DNA of 64,000 nt from Gammaproteobacteria bacterium. GTDB taxonomy: Bacteria > Pseudomonadota > Gammaproteobacteria > JAADGQ01. Numbering within the stretch: the stretch's first letter is position 1; every line of letters begins with the position of its first letter. This document shows positions 47,989 to 58,257 of the stretch, piece by piece. The stretch spans positions 1 to 64,000 of the forward strand of contig WFXF01000076.1 of NCBI GenBank assembly GCA_015490755.1, written 5' to 3'. The position numbers were made by a program, and so were the translations under genes. The notes under the pieces are model-generated. The model did not search any database. It was not told the origin of the DNA and worked only from the letters and a program-made list of their open reading frames with translations.

Positions 47989-49506
47989 CTAAGGCCAAAA
48001 CTGTACTGCAACCACTATTCCATATACAGCAAACAGAGCCAATACGGCTAATGAAAAAATTATGAAATTAGATTTTTTCTTCGATAACTGTGAGTCATCC
48101 CATACCATTGAGATACTACCGTATACAGGCAGACCCGTACCACTGGATAATTCAGTGGCGCTATCGAAAGTAGATCTGACTTGAGATAAAAATAGTGCGA
48201 AAGCAATACCTCCTCCTAAACCAGCAAGTAGCACCAGAGACATAAACAACGGTCGATTTGGCCCAACAGGAACAAGTGGTACAACAGGCGGGTCAATTAC
48301 TTTAAACTGTATATCATCAACACTTTGAGACGCATCCCTTGAAATTTTTGCAGCCTCCCTACGGCTTACAAGCCCATCATAATTTTCTTTATTGATTTTA
48401 TAATCACGATTAAGCTTCAACAAATCAGCTTCCACTTGGGGAACTGTATCTACCAATTTATTCAAACCAGATACTTTACGCTCTAACTCTCTTTTCCGTG
48501 CTCTTAACGCCCCGACTTCAGCTTCAACTTTACCCAGCTCTATTTTTAACTCCTGATATATGGGGTTTTCCACACCAATGTGATTACTTGCTTTAGGATT
48601 TAGTAATTCATCCTCTTGCTGCTTTTTCAATATATCGATCTTCTGCTTAACTGCAATAACATCCGGGTGTCTATCAGTGAATTGCAGCATCAAGGCATCC
48701 CGTTTCTGCTCTAAATCAGAAATTTGATCCATCAGCATACTGACCGTTTCGTTTGTACTCGCCTGCACTATTGATGAAACATCGGATAATTGTGATTTGA
48801 GGGCTTCACGACGCTGAATCGCTTCACTCAGCAGTAATTTTGCTTGATCCAAATCATCGATTGCTTTTTGAATTTTTGCAAAGTATCCGCCTGCTTCTGT
48901 TGGCATCAAACCCACATTAGAGCGTTTAAACTCTTTCAAACGCTCTTCTGCTGCCTCTAGTTTAACCTTATACTCCTGAATCTGCTCATCAAGAAAATCC
49001 TCTGTCAATGCAGTGTCTTTACGTGTCGCCCCCAAGGTATTTTCAACAAAAATAGTAAGCAATGACTCGACGACACGCTTGGCTAATTCGGGATCAGTGT
49101 TCTGATAGCGAATGATATAAATATTGTCTCTAGAACTACCTGTCACTTCAATTTTTGAAGCCAATACTGCGAGTAAACGCTCTTTTTCTTCAGGTGTATG
49201 TACATCTAAATCAAGGTCTGTATCTCGAGCAACTTTTTCCAGATTAGGCCGACTCAACAAAGTTTGCTGCGATGTCAGTGCGACCTGCCTTCTCATATCA
49301 GAATCTACAGCCAACCCTTTCAAAACAGGCCTCAACATTGATTGTGTATCCAGGAATATACGAGCCATCGATTCATATTTATCCGGCATAGTCGCTACAG
49401 TTGCCCACCCAGCAGCACATATAGCCGCCGCAATACCCAATGCGATCCATCGCCTGCGCCAAACCTTCCATGCATACCGCTGTATTTGTTCAATATTTTC
49501 ACGCAT
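47989..49506 (-). CDS. XrtA-associated polysaccharide chain-length determinant (Wzz/GNVR)
   Basis: Inner-membrane copolymerase of 505 residues. The first membrane helix is WIALGIAAAICAAGWATVA, and the last two are PLFMSLVLLAGLGGGIAFALFL and FIIFSLAVLALFAVYGIVVAV. A long coiled-coil periplasmic domain carries VPQVEADLLKLNRDYKINKENYDGLV, the GNVR-type stretch. Length and order fit TIGR03007. It governs chain length with the tyrosine kinase next door and contacts the export lipoprotein. Confidence 0.94.
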   Translation of the reverse strand: MRENIEQIQRYAWKVWRRRWIALGIAAAICAAGWATVATMPDKYESMARIFLDTQSMLRPVLKGLAVDSDMRRQVALTSQQTLLSRPNLEKVARDTDLDLDVHTPEEKERLLAVLASKIEVTGSSRDNIYIIRYQNTDPELAKRVVESLLTIFVENTLGATRKDTALTEDFLDEQIQEYKVKLEAAEERLKEFKRSNVGLMPTEAGGYFAKIQKAIDDLDQAKLLLSEAIQRREALKSQLSDVSSIVQASTNETVSMLMDQISDLEQKRDALMLQFTDRHPDVIAVKQKIDILKKQQEDELLNPKASNHIGVENPIYQELKIELGKVEAEVGALRARKRELERKVSGLNKLVDTVPQVEADLLKLNRDYKINKENYDGLVSRREAAKISRDASQSVDDIQFKVIDPPVVPLVPVGPNRPLFMSLVLLAGLGGGIAFALFLSQVRSTFDSATELSSGTGLPVYGSISMVWDDSQLSKKKSNFIIFSLAVLALFAVYGIVVAVQFWP

Positions 49507-49568
49507 TATGCTTTAAAAACCTTTAACTGTTTTTTCATTTTTCCAACCGGATACAACACAACAGTACC

Positions 49569-50183
49569 TCAAAACCATGCTTCAGGAATGATCAGAATAT
49601 CACCCGCTTGCATCTCTACATTGGCATCAATGTGACCACCACGCATCAAATCTTCAAGGCGTACCTGGAACTCCTGCGACTTGCCATTCACTTTACGCAC
49701 GATACGCGCTTCATTCCCTGCCGCAAACTCGGTAAGACCGCCCACAGCAATCATCACATCCAGCACTGTCATTTTATTTCGATACGGCAATGCTCCTGGT
49801 TTTGCAGCTTCTCCGACAATACGAATCTGTTGCAAATAAGTTCCCGAAAACTGGGATACAATCACTGTCACTACAGGGTCTTTAATATAAGTTGACAAAA
49901 CTCCTTCAATATCTCGAGCCAACTGTGTGGGTGTTTTTCCACTGGCGATCATATCTTCAACAAGAGGTGTTGAAATTCGCCCATCAGGCCTGACGGGAAC
50001 AGTGACAGAAACGTCAGGATTACGCCATACGAAGATATCAATGATATCTCCCGGCCCCACCAAATAATCCGATTTTATAGCGGTTTTTCCAAGGTTTTTA
50101 GGAGCCAGTGGAATATTGTAATTTGCACAGCCTGCAATAAAAACCGTCAACAGGCAAAGAGCGACTAACTGTATTTTTCTCAT
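49569..50183 (-). CDS. XrtA-associated polysaccharide export lipoprotein (Wza-like)
   Basis: Outer-membrane export component of 204 residues. The lipobox is VFIAGC (Cys19). The poly-export domain has DYLVGPGDIIDIFVWRNPDVSVTVPVRPDGRISTPLVEDM, and an SLBB domain contains RIVGEAAKPGALPYRNKMTVLDVMIAVGGLTEFA. Short relative to Wza and close to the TIGR03027 exosortase-A type. The stop lies 62 bases before the chain-length gene. Confidence 0.94.
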   Translation of the reverse strand: MRKIQLVALCLLTVFIAGCANYNIPLAPKNLGKTAIKSDYLVGPGDIIDIFVWRNPDVSVTVPVRPDGRISTPLVEDMIASGKTPTQLARDIEGVLSTYIKDPVVTVIVSQFSGTYLQQIRIVGEAAKPGALPYRNKMTVLDVMIAVGGLTEFAAGNEARIVRKVNGKSQEFQVRLEDLMRGGHIDANVEMQAGDILIIPEAWF

Positions 50184-50288
50184 TAATAAATTCCTTACGA
50201 ATACTTCAAAACCTTAATCAATATACTTTAATCCTTACATACTTGATCCACCGAACTCAAGTAAGTACATACCACTACATCTTCATTT

Positions 50289-53099
50289 TTACAATTGGTC
50301 GAAAAGCGATTGAGCACTATCGATTTCACCAAATGTTTTACTTGCAGAGGAGTTAATAAGTTCCAACAATGTTTCTCGAGCCTCATCTGTTTTACCTGAT
50401 TTGGCTAGAGCAACCGCTAGATGATAACGGGTATCGGGAATATGTGGCGCCAGCACCAAAGCTTCTCGTAATATCTTTTCACCACGTTTGATTTCACCTT
50501 TTTGCACCAAAATCCAACCTAAAGTATCAAGAATGGCACCATTTTCAGGCTGAAGCCGTGATGCTTTTTCTGCATAATCGAGTGCTTTTGAGTCACCCTG
50601 TTTATGTAATAACAAAGCCAGATTATTTAACGCAAAAGCATTATTTTCATCTCTTTTCAAAATGTATTCATAATGTGGCTGAGCAAGATCATATTGCTCC
50701 ATTTGCTGATAAACACTTGCCAACTCCAACCGCCCACGCACATCACCTGGTTGCGCTTTGAGCCACCCTGTCATTAGCTTGATGGCAGACTTTTGTTGAT
50801 TTGCTTTATTTAAAGCGATAAATGTTTTTGATGCCAATAAACCATTTGGTTCTTTTTTAAAAGCTTTCTGAAAAACCTTTGAAGCCTCTGCAAACTTATG
50901 CTGGGCCATCAGTAAATCACCTTCAAGTATATGCGCTGCATTCATATCAGGTGCGCTCTTTTTTAAATTTTTTACGACAACAGATGCAGCTTCCGGTCTA
51001 TTATCAGAGAGTTCCAGACGCACGAGCAGTGATGCCGCCGGAAAAAACTTCGGCTCCACCTTCAATGCTTTTTTCAAAGAACGCCGCGCCTCACTCAAAC
51101 TGTTTTGCTGTAATTGCAAACGGCCTAAACTTAACCAGGCCAAGGCTGACTCTGGATTTTCATTAACAAGCGCCTGATATGTTGAAACCGCTTGTTGCGA
51201 GTTCCCGGCAGCAAATTGAGCTTTTCCCAGAATCAGCAAAGCATCAGCTGATTTGGTTCCAATAGAAACGGCCTCTGCAGCCAAAGTTACTGCTTTCTCA
51301 GGTTCACCTTTATACAAATAGTAGTTAGCTAAAAGCAGACGAGGTTGAACTGCAGAAGCATCAGATTTTCGTGCTTTTTCAAGCCATTCTAGTGCACCTT
51401 TTTCATCACCTTGCTGGATTGCTAACCGTGATAGCGCTATCATTGAACCAGTATGGTCAGGTTTCCATTGCAAAATACGTTCATAACGACGGCTTGCTGC
51501 ATCAAGCTTTCCATCGTTTTGGTCACTGCGTGCTAAATTAATCGCTGCGGGTAAATACTCTTTTTTTACTTTCAGAGCTTTTTCAAAATAGTGCCGTGCA
51601 TCTTCTTTTTTGCCCAGTTCAAGATAAACAACACCAACAAGGTTTAAGTAGATCGGACTATTTTCAGATTTCTTTAATAATTTTTTTGCAGCAGTGAGTG
51701 CTTGCTGACTCTTTTTATGTTGTAAGTGTGCCAACACCAATAAAGTTCCCGCTTTTTCCTGAGCTTCACCCGACTCGACAACTTTGGTTAACTCTTTAAC
51801 TCCCTTGTTATATTGACCTTCTGCCAAATAGGCTCTCGCCAAGCCAATACGTACCTCGGAATTATCAGGTTCGACTGCCAGAGCTTTTTTGAAATAAGCC
51901 ACACCTTGTACAGCATCACCACCATGCATTGCAACTTGCCCAACCATTGCCAATAATTGTGTATCATCAGGCGCTTGTACTAATGCACCGCTTAAAGCCT
52001 CCATTGCCAATTCGGGTTGATCTTGCTTCATTCGCGTTTCTGCCAGCAGTTTACGTGCCGGAACATGATCGGGTCTGGCCGCCACAAAGCGACTTAAATA
52101 TTCATCCGCTTGCTCCAGGTTCCCTTGTGAAAAATCAATCGCCCCTAACAGTAAAAAACTTGGTTTATGATCAGGCAGAACTTTAACAACCTGTAACAAC
52201 TTCTCTTTTGCAATGTCAAAATCACCTTTATTATAGGCAATTTGAGCTCGAAAAAATTTAGGCATAGGATGATTTGGAAAATCCTTCAACAGAGCATTAA
52301 CTTCACTTAATGCTCTGTTTTCCTGTTTTTGTGAAAGCAGAGTTTTAACCAGCCCCAAGCGCCCTTGAAGCTTCCAAAAAGCACCATCACCATAATCAAC
52401 AACTGTTCTAAATGTCTGTTCAGCCATTGCATAATCTGCTGTCACGAAAGACAAATCACCTTTTATCAACCAGGCCTCCCAATTGCTTTCATCCACTTCA
52501 AGTGCATGTTCAATCTGTTTTTTTGCTCCAGCATAATTACTACCTTTAATTTCCAGCTTAGCTAAACCCAGTAGTGCCTCACTCAAATCTGCTGATTGCT
52601 CAAGTGCCTGTTGATATGCCTGCCGAGCCGATTCAAGTTTATTCAATCCGAAAAAGGCTTCGCCTCGAATAGCTAATAACTTCGCATTAATCTCTTTTGA
52701 ATAATCGTTTGATACATTCACTTCATCAAGCACTCTTTTGAAAGCACTCTGATAAAGGAGCGATCTTCCTAAATAAACTGGAAGCAATTCATTCGAAAAG
52801 CCTCCATTCAATGCATGCCGTAACTCCTTTTCTGCATTTTCACCTTGACGAATAAAGAGATAAGTTTCACCTAATAAAAAGCGTGCCTCTGTATTCCCGG
52901 GGTTTTGGCGTAATGCATTTTTAAATTCTATTACTGCGGCACTCCAATCACTTTTTGACTGGTACTCTTTGGCTTTTTGAATGTGTTCAACATCGGTCAT
53001 TGAAGTTCCACAACCTGCCAATAACAATAGACTTACCAACACCAGACAATAAACTTTAAACCGACAGTTACTAACCTGTTTCTTCATATATATAGCCAC
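50289..53099 (-). CDS. prsT: PEP-CTERM system TPR-repeat lipoprotein PrsT
   Basis: Large TPR lipoprotein of 936 residues (TIGR02917-like). The signal ends in the lipobox LLLLAGC (near Cys29), followed by about 20 tetratricopeptide repeats such as NPGNTEARFLLGETYLFIRQGENAEKELRHAL. TPR arrays hold protein complexes together; it is thought to act in assembly or export of the polymer. The GTG at 53099 is chosen because GGGAG lies 9 bases upstream, whereas the ATG at 53087 would be 21 bases away. It lies between xrtA and the export lipoprotein gene. Confidence 0.93.
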   Translation of the reverse strand: MAIYMKKQVSNCRFKVYCLVLVSLLLLAGCGTSMTDVEHIQKAKEYQSKSDWSAAVIEFKNALRQNPGNTEARFLLGETYLFIRQGENAEKELRHALNGGFSNELLPVYLGRSLLYQSAFKRVLDEVNVSNDYSKEINAKLLAIRGEAFFGLNKLESARQAYQQALEQSADLSEALLGLAKLEIKGSNYAGAKKQIEHALEVDESNWEAWLIKGDLSFVTADYAMAEQTFRTVVDYGDGAFWKLQGRLGLVKTLLSQKQENRALSEVNALLKDFPNHPMPKFFRAQIAYNKGDFDIAKEKLLQVVKVLPDHKPSFLLLGAIDFSQGNLEQADEYLSRFVAARPDHVPARKLLAETRMKQDQPELAMEALSGALVQAPDDTQLLAMVGQVAMHGGDAVQGVAYFKKALAVEPDNSEVRIGLARAYLAEGQYNKGVKELTKVVESGEAQEKAGTLLVLAHLQHKKSQQALTAAKKLLKKSENSPIYLNLVGVVYLELGKKEDARHYFEKALKVKKEYLPAAINLARSDQNDGKLDAASRRYERILQWKPDHTGSMIALSRLAIQQGDEKGALEWLEKARKSDASAVQPRLLLANYYLYKGEPEKAVTLAAEAVSIGTKSADALLILGKAQFAAGNSQQAVSTYQALVNENPESALAWLSLGRLQLQQNSLSEARRSLKKALKVEPKFFPAASLLVRLELSDNRPEAASVVVKNLKKSAPDMNAAHILEGDLLMAQHKFAEASKVFQKAFKKEPNGLLASKTFIALNKANQQKSAIKLMTGWLKAQPGDVRGRLELASVYQQMEQYDLAQPHYEYILKRDENNAFALNNLALLLHKQGDSKALDYAEKASRLQPENGAILDTLGWILVQKGEIKRGEKILREALVLAPHIPDTRYHLAVALAKSGKTDEARETLLELINSSASKTFGEIDSAQSLFDQL

Positions 53100-53136
53100 G
53101 CTTAACCACTCCCTTTAACCTCTGAATGTAAATTTT

Positions 53137-54681
53137 TTATATACCATCAATTGTTTTTTCATAGATAACCAGACTATCCTCAAGAAACTGCCTCAAACTA
53201 TTTTGACTTGTCTCATACGCAGTTCCCCGATCTACCGCAACCATAAAGACTGTGATTTCCGGTTTTCCAAAAAATACACCTATAACATTTAAAGCTTTTG
53301 CAATGTATGGGTTAACGAGGCGCTGACCTTGAAGGTAATACCAACGCCATACAATTTTTTCTTTTCCTGAAAGTGACCTGATCAGACTCTCTTCCACATT
53401 AAGAGAGATACCTTCCGACAAAACAATCTCAGATTTTTTTTGAGAAAAAACTTTCCACTGCTTACCGTCATAAACCTTGTTATCATCACTCACAGCTTCT
53501 CTACCCTGCTCTTGTCTGGCAAAATATGAGATATAGAGGGAGATTTTCTGACTCTCATCACCTCTATACATCTTTGAGAAAACAACATCCCCTTGTTGAA
53601 TCACTGGCTTCCAGGCTTCACTGTTACTTGCAGAGACTTCTTGCCAACCTGAAAAAGGAACCGGAAGATCTATTTCGTCAAGTGTACTGCTCCTATTTTT
53701 CATATCTGAATACGCAAATACAGCAGGGCCTGTCGCAACAGCAATAAATAACAAAAATAAAATAAAAATATCTGGCGTTTTTTTCAATGGTGATTTCTGG
53801 TCTAAAAAATCCTTCTTTCGTGGTGACATATAGTTATAAAAATGATCGGGAAACAGGCGATTAGTTACAAATAGATAGGCAAAAAAACCCACCATAAAAA
53901 GTACCCACCCCAACGAAACATGCTCTACAGTAATAAAGTAATGCTGCATAGCAGTTTTCTGCCCCATCCAGATAATAATGAAAACCCGTAATATATTTGC
54001 AACAAAAGCAATTAAGGCAATACAAACAATATTAATCAGCCACGCGACTGGCACCATTCGATTAAACCACGACATCAAAACTGCTAACGTCACACCGACT
54101 ACAAACTGATTCACCCCACTACATCCCGGTGTAACTTCAAAGACCCCAGCTGGAATCGTAATCAAAAAGCCATCTAAAAAAGCAGGTAAACCTGTTAAAT
54201 TAAGTAAAGTATCGACTACCAGAGCTGTTCCTATTTGAAGTAAGCTACCAACTTCTCCAAAAACAGGCATAACCAACAATAACAACAGAAGAGGAGTGAG
54301 AAAAAAAGATGCACTCTTCCAGCCCAGCAAACCATATAAAATAGAACCTATCAACATCAAAAAGCTCAATAGCTGAACAATTTGAACATGCCCCAGCTTT
54401 GCTAAAAGCCATAAAAAAGAGACAAGCAAAATAAGTAAAGCACCACTTAGACTTGGTTGCAAAACAATTTTATGGCTCAAGCTTCGCCATTGCTGTGCAA
54501 ATACAAAAATGGCAATCCCAAGCATAAAAAAGCCGTGCGAATAGGGCGTTTCAAGTGTCATCGCCCATATATCCTGCAACGGGGTTAGCGTCGACCAGTA
54601 AAGCCAGACAGCCCATACAACAAGCAAAAACAGGATATTAACAGGCTTCAACAATGCATTAATTTTTTCTTCTTTCATCAA
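53137..54681 (-). CDS. xrtA: Exosortase A fused to EpsI domain
   Basis: Inner-membrane cysteine transpeptidase-like enzyme that cuts PEP-CTERM proteins. The 514 residues comprise an exosortase domain (about 1-290, about eight membrane helices) with the full triad: Cys187 in VTPGCSGVNQ, Arg232 in ANILRV and His254 in VEHVSLGW. After one more helix (near 305-325) comes an EpsI/DUF3485 domain (about 335-514: PVPFSGWQEVSAS, IVWRWYYLQGQRLVN, TVFMVAVDRGTAYE). EpsI is a partner of unknown role, separate in some loci and fused in exosortase A. No PEP-CTERM substrate was found in this window. Confidence 0.95.
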   Translation of the reverse strand: MMKEEKINALLKPVNILFLLVVWAVWLYWSTLTPLQDIWAMTLETPYSHGFFMLGIAIFVFAQQWRSLSHKIVLQPSLSGALLILLVSFLWLLAKLGHVQIVQLLSFLMLIGSILYGLLGWKSASFFLTPLLLLLLVMPVFGEVGSLLQIGTALVVDTLLNLTGLPAFLDGFLITIPAGVFEVTPGCSGVNQFVVGVTLAVLMSWFNRMVPVAWLINIVCIALIAFVANILRVFIIIWMGQKTAMQHYFITVEHVSLGWVLFMVGFFAYLFVTNRLFPDHFYNYMSPRKKDFLDQKSPLKKTPDIFILFLLFIAVATGPAVFAYSDMKNRSSTLDEIDLPVPFSGWQEVSASNSEAWKPVIQQGDVVFSKMYRGDESQKISLYISYFARQEQGREAVSDDNKVYDGKQWKVFSQKKSEIVLSEGISLNVEESLIRSLSGKEKIVWRWYYLQGQRLVNPYIAKALNVIGVFFGKPEITVFMVAVDRGTAYETSQNSLRQFLEDSLVIYEKTIDGI

Positions 54682-54797
54682 TAAATAACAACAATCTGAT
54701 TACTCATCCTGAATAAAACTCCAATTTGTACTGTATTTAAACCTGTATGATTAACCCAGCTTATAATTATTGATTCAGGCATAGTATTTAAACAAAG

Positions 54798-56150
54798 CTA
54801 CTCTTTCATGGAAAACTTATCCATCAACGTATAGAGCGTTGGGCGACTGATCCCTAGCATCTCCGCCGCCTGAGAAATATTATCCTGACATAGGCCCAGC
54901 ACACGAAGTACAGCCTGACGTTCTGCATTATCACGAACTTCCCGCAAATTAAAAGGGGTTGAATTTTCGTTGGCAGATAATTCAAGATCATCAGCAGTCA
55001 CCTGACTGCTATCAGACATAATCACTGCACGTTTAACGCGATTCTCCAGCTCACGCACATTACCTGGCCAGCTGTAGGACTCAATTGCTGTTAAAGCATC
55101 CTGACTAAACCCACGAAGTTTGCGGTTGTATTGTGTGCTAAATCTTTCAAGAATAGTTCGGGCAATAAGAACAGCATCGCCTTGCCGCTCTTTTAAAAGA
55201 GGTATTTCTATATTAACCTCACTAATACGATAATACAAATCTTCCCTGAATGTCTCTTTTTCAATCATTGACATAATGTTTTGATGTGTCGCACATACGA
55301 CTCGTACATCAACTGGAATTTCACTGTGCCCTCCCAAACGCTCTACAACACGCTCTTGCAAAAAACGTAACAGTTTGGCTTGTAATGGTAATGGCAAATC
55401 ACCCACCTCATCCAGAAAAAGCGTACCGCCATTTGCATGCTCAATTTTCCCAATCGTTTGTTTGGTCGCACCTGTAAAAGCGCCTTTTTCATAGCCAAAC
55501 AACTCACTTTCAAGTAAAGCATCAGGGATTGCTGCGCAATTAATAGCTACAAATCTGTTTTTTGAACGCGGACTCAAATCATGCAGAGCTCGTGCAATTA
55601 ACTCTTTGCCTGTACCACTTGCACCCAGAACAAGCGTTGTAATATCACAAGGTGCAATTTTCTCAACCGTACGGCATATTTTAAGCATTTGCGGGCTATT
55701 AGAGATAACATTTTGTAATACTGCCCCCTCTTTTTTTTGCATTAGCTGGCGATTTTCTTGCTCTAATTTATGCAGCTGGTAGGCTCTCGCTATAATTAAA
55801 GCAAGCACTTCCGAATCAATTGGCTTTTGGTAAAAATCATAAGCACCCATACCAATGGCACGTACAGCGCTATCTCGCTCTTCATTACCTGTCACCATAA
55901 TTACTTTTGTATCAGGTGCCAGGGAAAGTATCTGTTCTAATGTTGCAAAGCCTTCTGTCGAACCATCAGCATCAGGTGGCAACCCCAAGTCCAATGTAAC
56001 AACTTGTGGCTCATAACGTCGCAAACACGCCAATGCCTCCTCTCGCTTACCTGCGATCTGCACATCAAAATCGTCAAAACACCAACGCAACTGGCTCTGC
56101 AAACCAGGGTCATCTTCTACAATAAGCAACCGTTTTTTATTTTTTTTCAA
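54798..56150 (-). CDS. prsR: Sigma-54-dependent response regulator PrsR
   Basis: Response regulator of 450 residues (TIGR02915-like). The receiver domain has phosphoacceptor Asp54 (VVTLDLGLPPD). The AAA+ sigma-54 activation domain has Walker A GASGTGKE at 176-183 and the sigma-54 loop GAFTGA at 223-228. The Fis-type HTH at the C-terminus reads NISQAAEMLGISRPTLYTLMDKF. Partner of PrsK; in studied bacteria the pair with RpoN controls PEP-CTERM genes. No clear -24/-12 promoter was seen within this window, so its targets are probably elsewhere. The 116-base gap to xrtA is plain. Confidence 0.95.
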   Translation of the reverse strand: MKKNKKRLLIVEDDPGLQSQLRWCFDDFDVQIAGKREEALACLRRYEPQVVTLDLGLPPDADGSTEGFATLEQILSLAPDTKVIMVTGNEERDSAVRAIGMGAYDFYQKPIDSEVLALIIARAYQLHKLEQENRQLMQKKEGAVLQNVISNSPQMLKICRTVEKIAPCDITTLVLGASGTGKELIARALHDLSPRSKNRFVAINCAAIPDALLESELFGYEKGAFTGATKQTIGKIEHANGGTLFLDEVGDLPLPLQAKLLRFLQERVVERLGGHSEIPVDVRVVCATHQNIMSMIEKETFREDLYYRISEVNIEIPLLKERQGDAVLIARTILERFSTQYNRKLRGFSQDALTAIESYSWPGNVRELENRVKRAVIMSDSSQVTADDLELSANENSTPFNLREVRDNAERQAVLRVLGLCQDNISQAAEMLGISRPTLYTLMDKFSMKE

Positions 56151-56175
56151 AGGAACTCCCCCAATACAATGCGTT

Positions 56176-58251
56176 TTAATTTACTGGCAATCTAATAGTA
56201 AATATCGTGCCATTACCCAATGCGCTCACAACATCAATCTCACCGCCTAACTCTTGAATATAAACACGACTTTCATATACACCAATTCCCATACCTGCAT
56301 CGCCTTTAGTTGAATCAAACGGACGAAACAGCCGATTTCGTATAAACTGCATATCCATCCCGGAACCATTATCTTCAATTTCAATTAAAGCCATACCCTC
56401 CTTTTGATACAGCCGAATTTCAATACTCCCACTATCAGGTGTTGCCTCTTGAGCGTTCTGAACAAGATGTTCAAACACAGCAACTAACCGATCACCATCC
56501 ACATCAACCGTCAATGTCTTTGTATTCTCATGGCAATGAAGTTTTGGGTTAGGCCTTGATACAGACCTCAAAGCAATAACCTTTATTAGCAAATCATGGA
56601 GCAAGATTTTTTCTGACTCATTACTCTTAACATGATCGTGACCAGACTTTAGCTGCTTCAAAAGCTTGGTCATTTTGGCAACCGAATGATCAACTGTTTG
56701 AATGGCATCATCCACAAATGCCGGATTGTGCTTATGTTTTTCAGCATTACTGACAACCAGTGACAACTGAGCGATAACATTTTTCAAATCATGCATCACA
56801 AAAGCAGAAAGCTGATTAAACGCCTCAAATTGTCGTGCGTCAATTAACGCTCTACTTGCATCATCCAACGCCAGATAACTCGCAATTTCTCTACCCGCCA
56901 CTCTTAGCAGATCAATATCCTCCCAATTAAAGTCGCTATCCACTTGAGCTCTTTCCAATACAATAAAGCCCAGCAATTCGCCATGTTGAATTAAAGGAAC
57001 AACCAGCCACGCACTTTGACTGTTTTTTAACCACGCAGGAAGCACCAGACCGTCATAGAGCAAAGGCTTTGTATTATACTCTTTTAGATTAATAACCCAC
57101 TGCCTATCCCGCAAAAACACAATCAATGAACTATCATCCTGCTCCTTTAACGTATAATCCAGGTCTGCGTTCCAAACAGCCACCTGAGAGTAACCACTTC
57201 TGGAATCCTGCTTCATCCAAAGCACTCCACCACGACACATGACGCTATCAGCCATCACTTTAATTGCTCGTTCACGCAACCCATCCTCGCACCCCATAGA
57301 AAGGTTACGATTAAAACGCAACCACTGCTCACGATAATCATATTTATGCGAAAAAAGGTGTTTACCGAACAACACCTTTAAGTGTGCACGCAAGTGTTTG
57401 GAAAATATAATAAACAAAAAGAAAAGTACCGCACAAAACAGAAAAACAACCTGAGCAACCTTTCCCCAATCACCACCATAGTCACGCACATAATAACCAC
57501 CGATCGACATAACAATCAGGTAAGCTGCAGCTCCTAATAGAGCCGTACTATGAAAAATAATCCGCCTGGAAACAAAAATTTCAAGTGACCGCTCTGGACT
57601 ACGGAACACTGCCACAGCAAGGCAAGGTACAATTAATGCGTTAATAGCACCCCGTGCATTCCAGAACTCATGGTCGACCTGCCTAAAAAGCAAAGCATCT
57701 GCATACAATAAAAAATCAAATGCAAACAGCCCTCCCAAACCAAAACAGAGATATTTAATTGCCCAAAGACGCTCACTACGTACCGCACGAAAAAGATTTT
57801 CAACAAGCACTAATCCTGAAATGGCCAGCAAAACAAACACCAAAAAATGTACCCAGAGCCATTCGCTAAAAACCCCTCCCCAAAGCACATAATAAAGCAA
57901 GACAATGCCTTGAAAAAGCACCAAAGTGAATATACTGATTATGGCAGTACGGTACTTTACCGCAAGATTGGTACCACCTTCAGAAGAGCTCAACAATTGT
58001 AACAAAAAAGTTAACCATAACAGGTCACGTGCTGACTCCAACAGCAGCACAAGCATGTAAGTCTGATTATCAGATGTTGTCGCAGCATAACCAGCAACAC
58101 CCGCCCACACCACGGTCGCAAGCGTTGCCAATAAAATAATTGCACCCTGCAATCGACCTCGCCAACGAGTTAATAGTAAAACCGCAAAGATTAAATATAA
58201 AACAGCCGCCAGTAAATAACTCACTACCCCGACATTTATACTATCAAGCAT
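56176..58251 (-). CDS. prsK: PEP-CTERM system sensor histidine kinase PrsK
   Basis: Membrane histidine kinase of 691 residues (TIGR02916-like). About eight N-terminal membrane helices (1-285) form the sensor part, then a GAF-like domain (about 325-465). The dimerisation H-box AFVMHDLKNVIAQLS carries His487. The ATP domain follows with N-box LVQNAQEATPDSG and G-boxes EDNGSGMD and GMGIGVYES. It phosphorylates PrsR, whose gene begins 26 bases downstream. The signal sensed is unknown. Confidence 0.94.
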   Translation of the reverse strand: MLDSINVGVVSYLLAAVLYLIFAVLLLTRWRGRLQGAIILLATLATVVWAGVAGYAATTSDNQTYMLVLLLESARDLLWLTFLLQLLSSSEGGTNLAVKYRTAIISIFTLVLFQGIVLLYYVLWGGVFSEWLWVHFLVFVLLAISGLVLVENLFRAVRSERLWAIKYLCFGLGGLFAFDFLLYADALLFRQVDHEFWNARGAINALIVPCLAVAVFRSPERSLEIFVSRRIIFHSTALLGAAAYLIVMSIGGYYVRDYGGDWGKVAQVVFLFCAVLFFLFIIFSKHLRAHLKVLFGKHLFSHKYDYREQWLRFNRNLSMGCEDGLRERAIKVMADSVMCRGGVLWMKQDSRSGYSQVAVWNADLDYTLKEQDDSSLIVFLRDRQWVINLKEYNTKPLLYDGLVLPAWLKNSQSAWLVVPLIQHGELLGFIVLERAQVDSDFNWEDIDLLRVAGREIASYLALDDASRALIDARQFEAFNQLSAFVMHDLKNVIAQLSLVVSNAEKHKHNPAFVDDAIQTVDHSVAKMTKLLKQLKSGHDHVKSNESEKILLHDLLIKVIALRSVSRPNPKLHCHENTKTLTVDVDGDRLVAVFEHLVQNAQEATPDSGSIEIRLYQKEGMALIEIEDNGSGMDMQFIRNRLFRPFDSTKGDAGMGIGVYESRVYIQELGGEIDVVSALGNGTIFTIRLPVN

Positions 58252-58257
58252 GCCGCA

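Noticed and set aside
54682-54797. Sigma-54 promoter between prsR and xrtA
   Set aside because: No GG-N10-GC core with suitable flanks was found on either strand.
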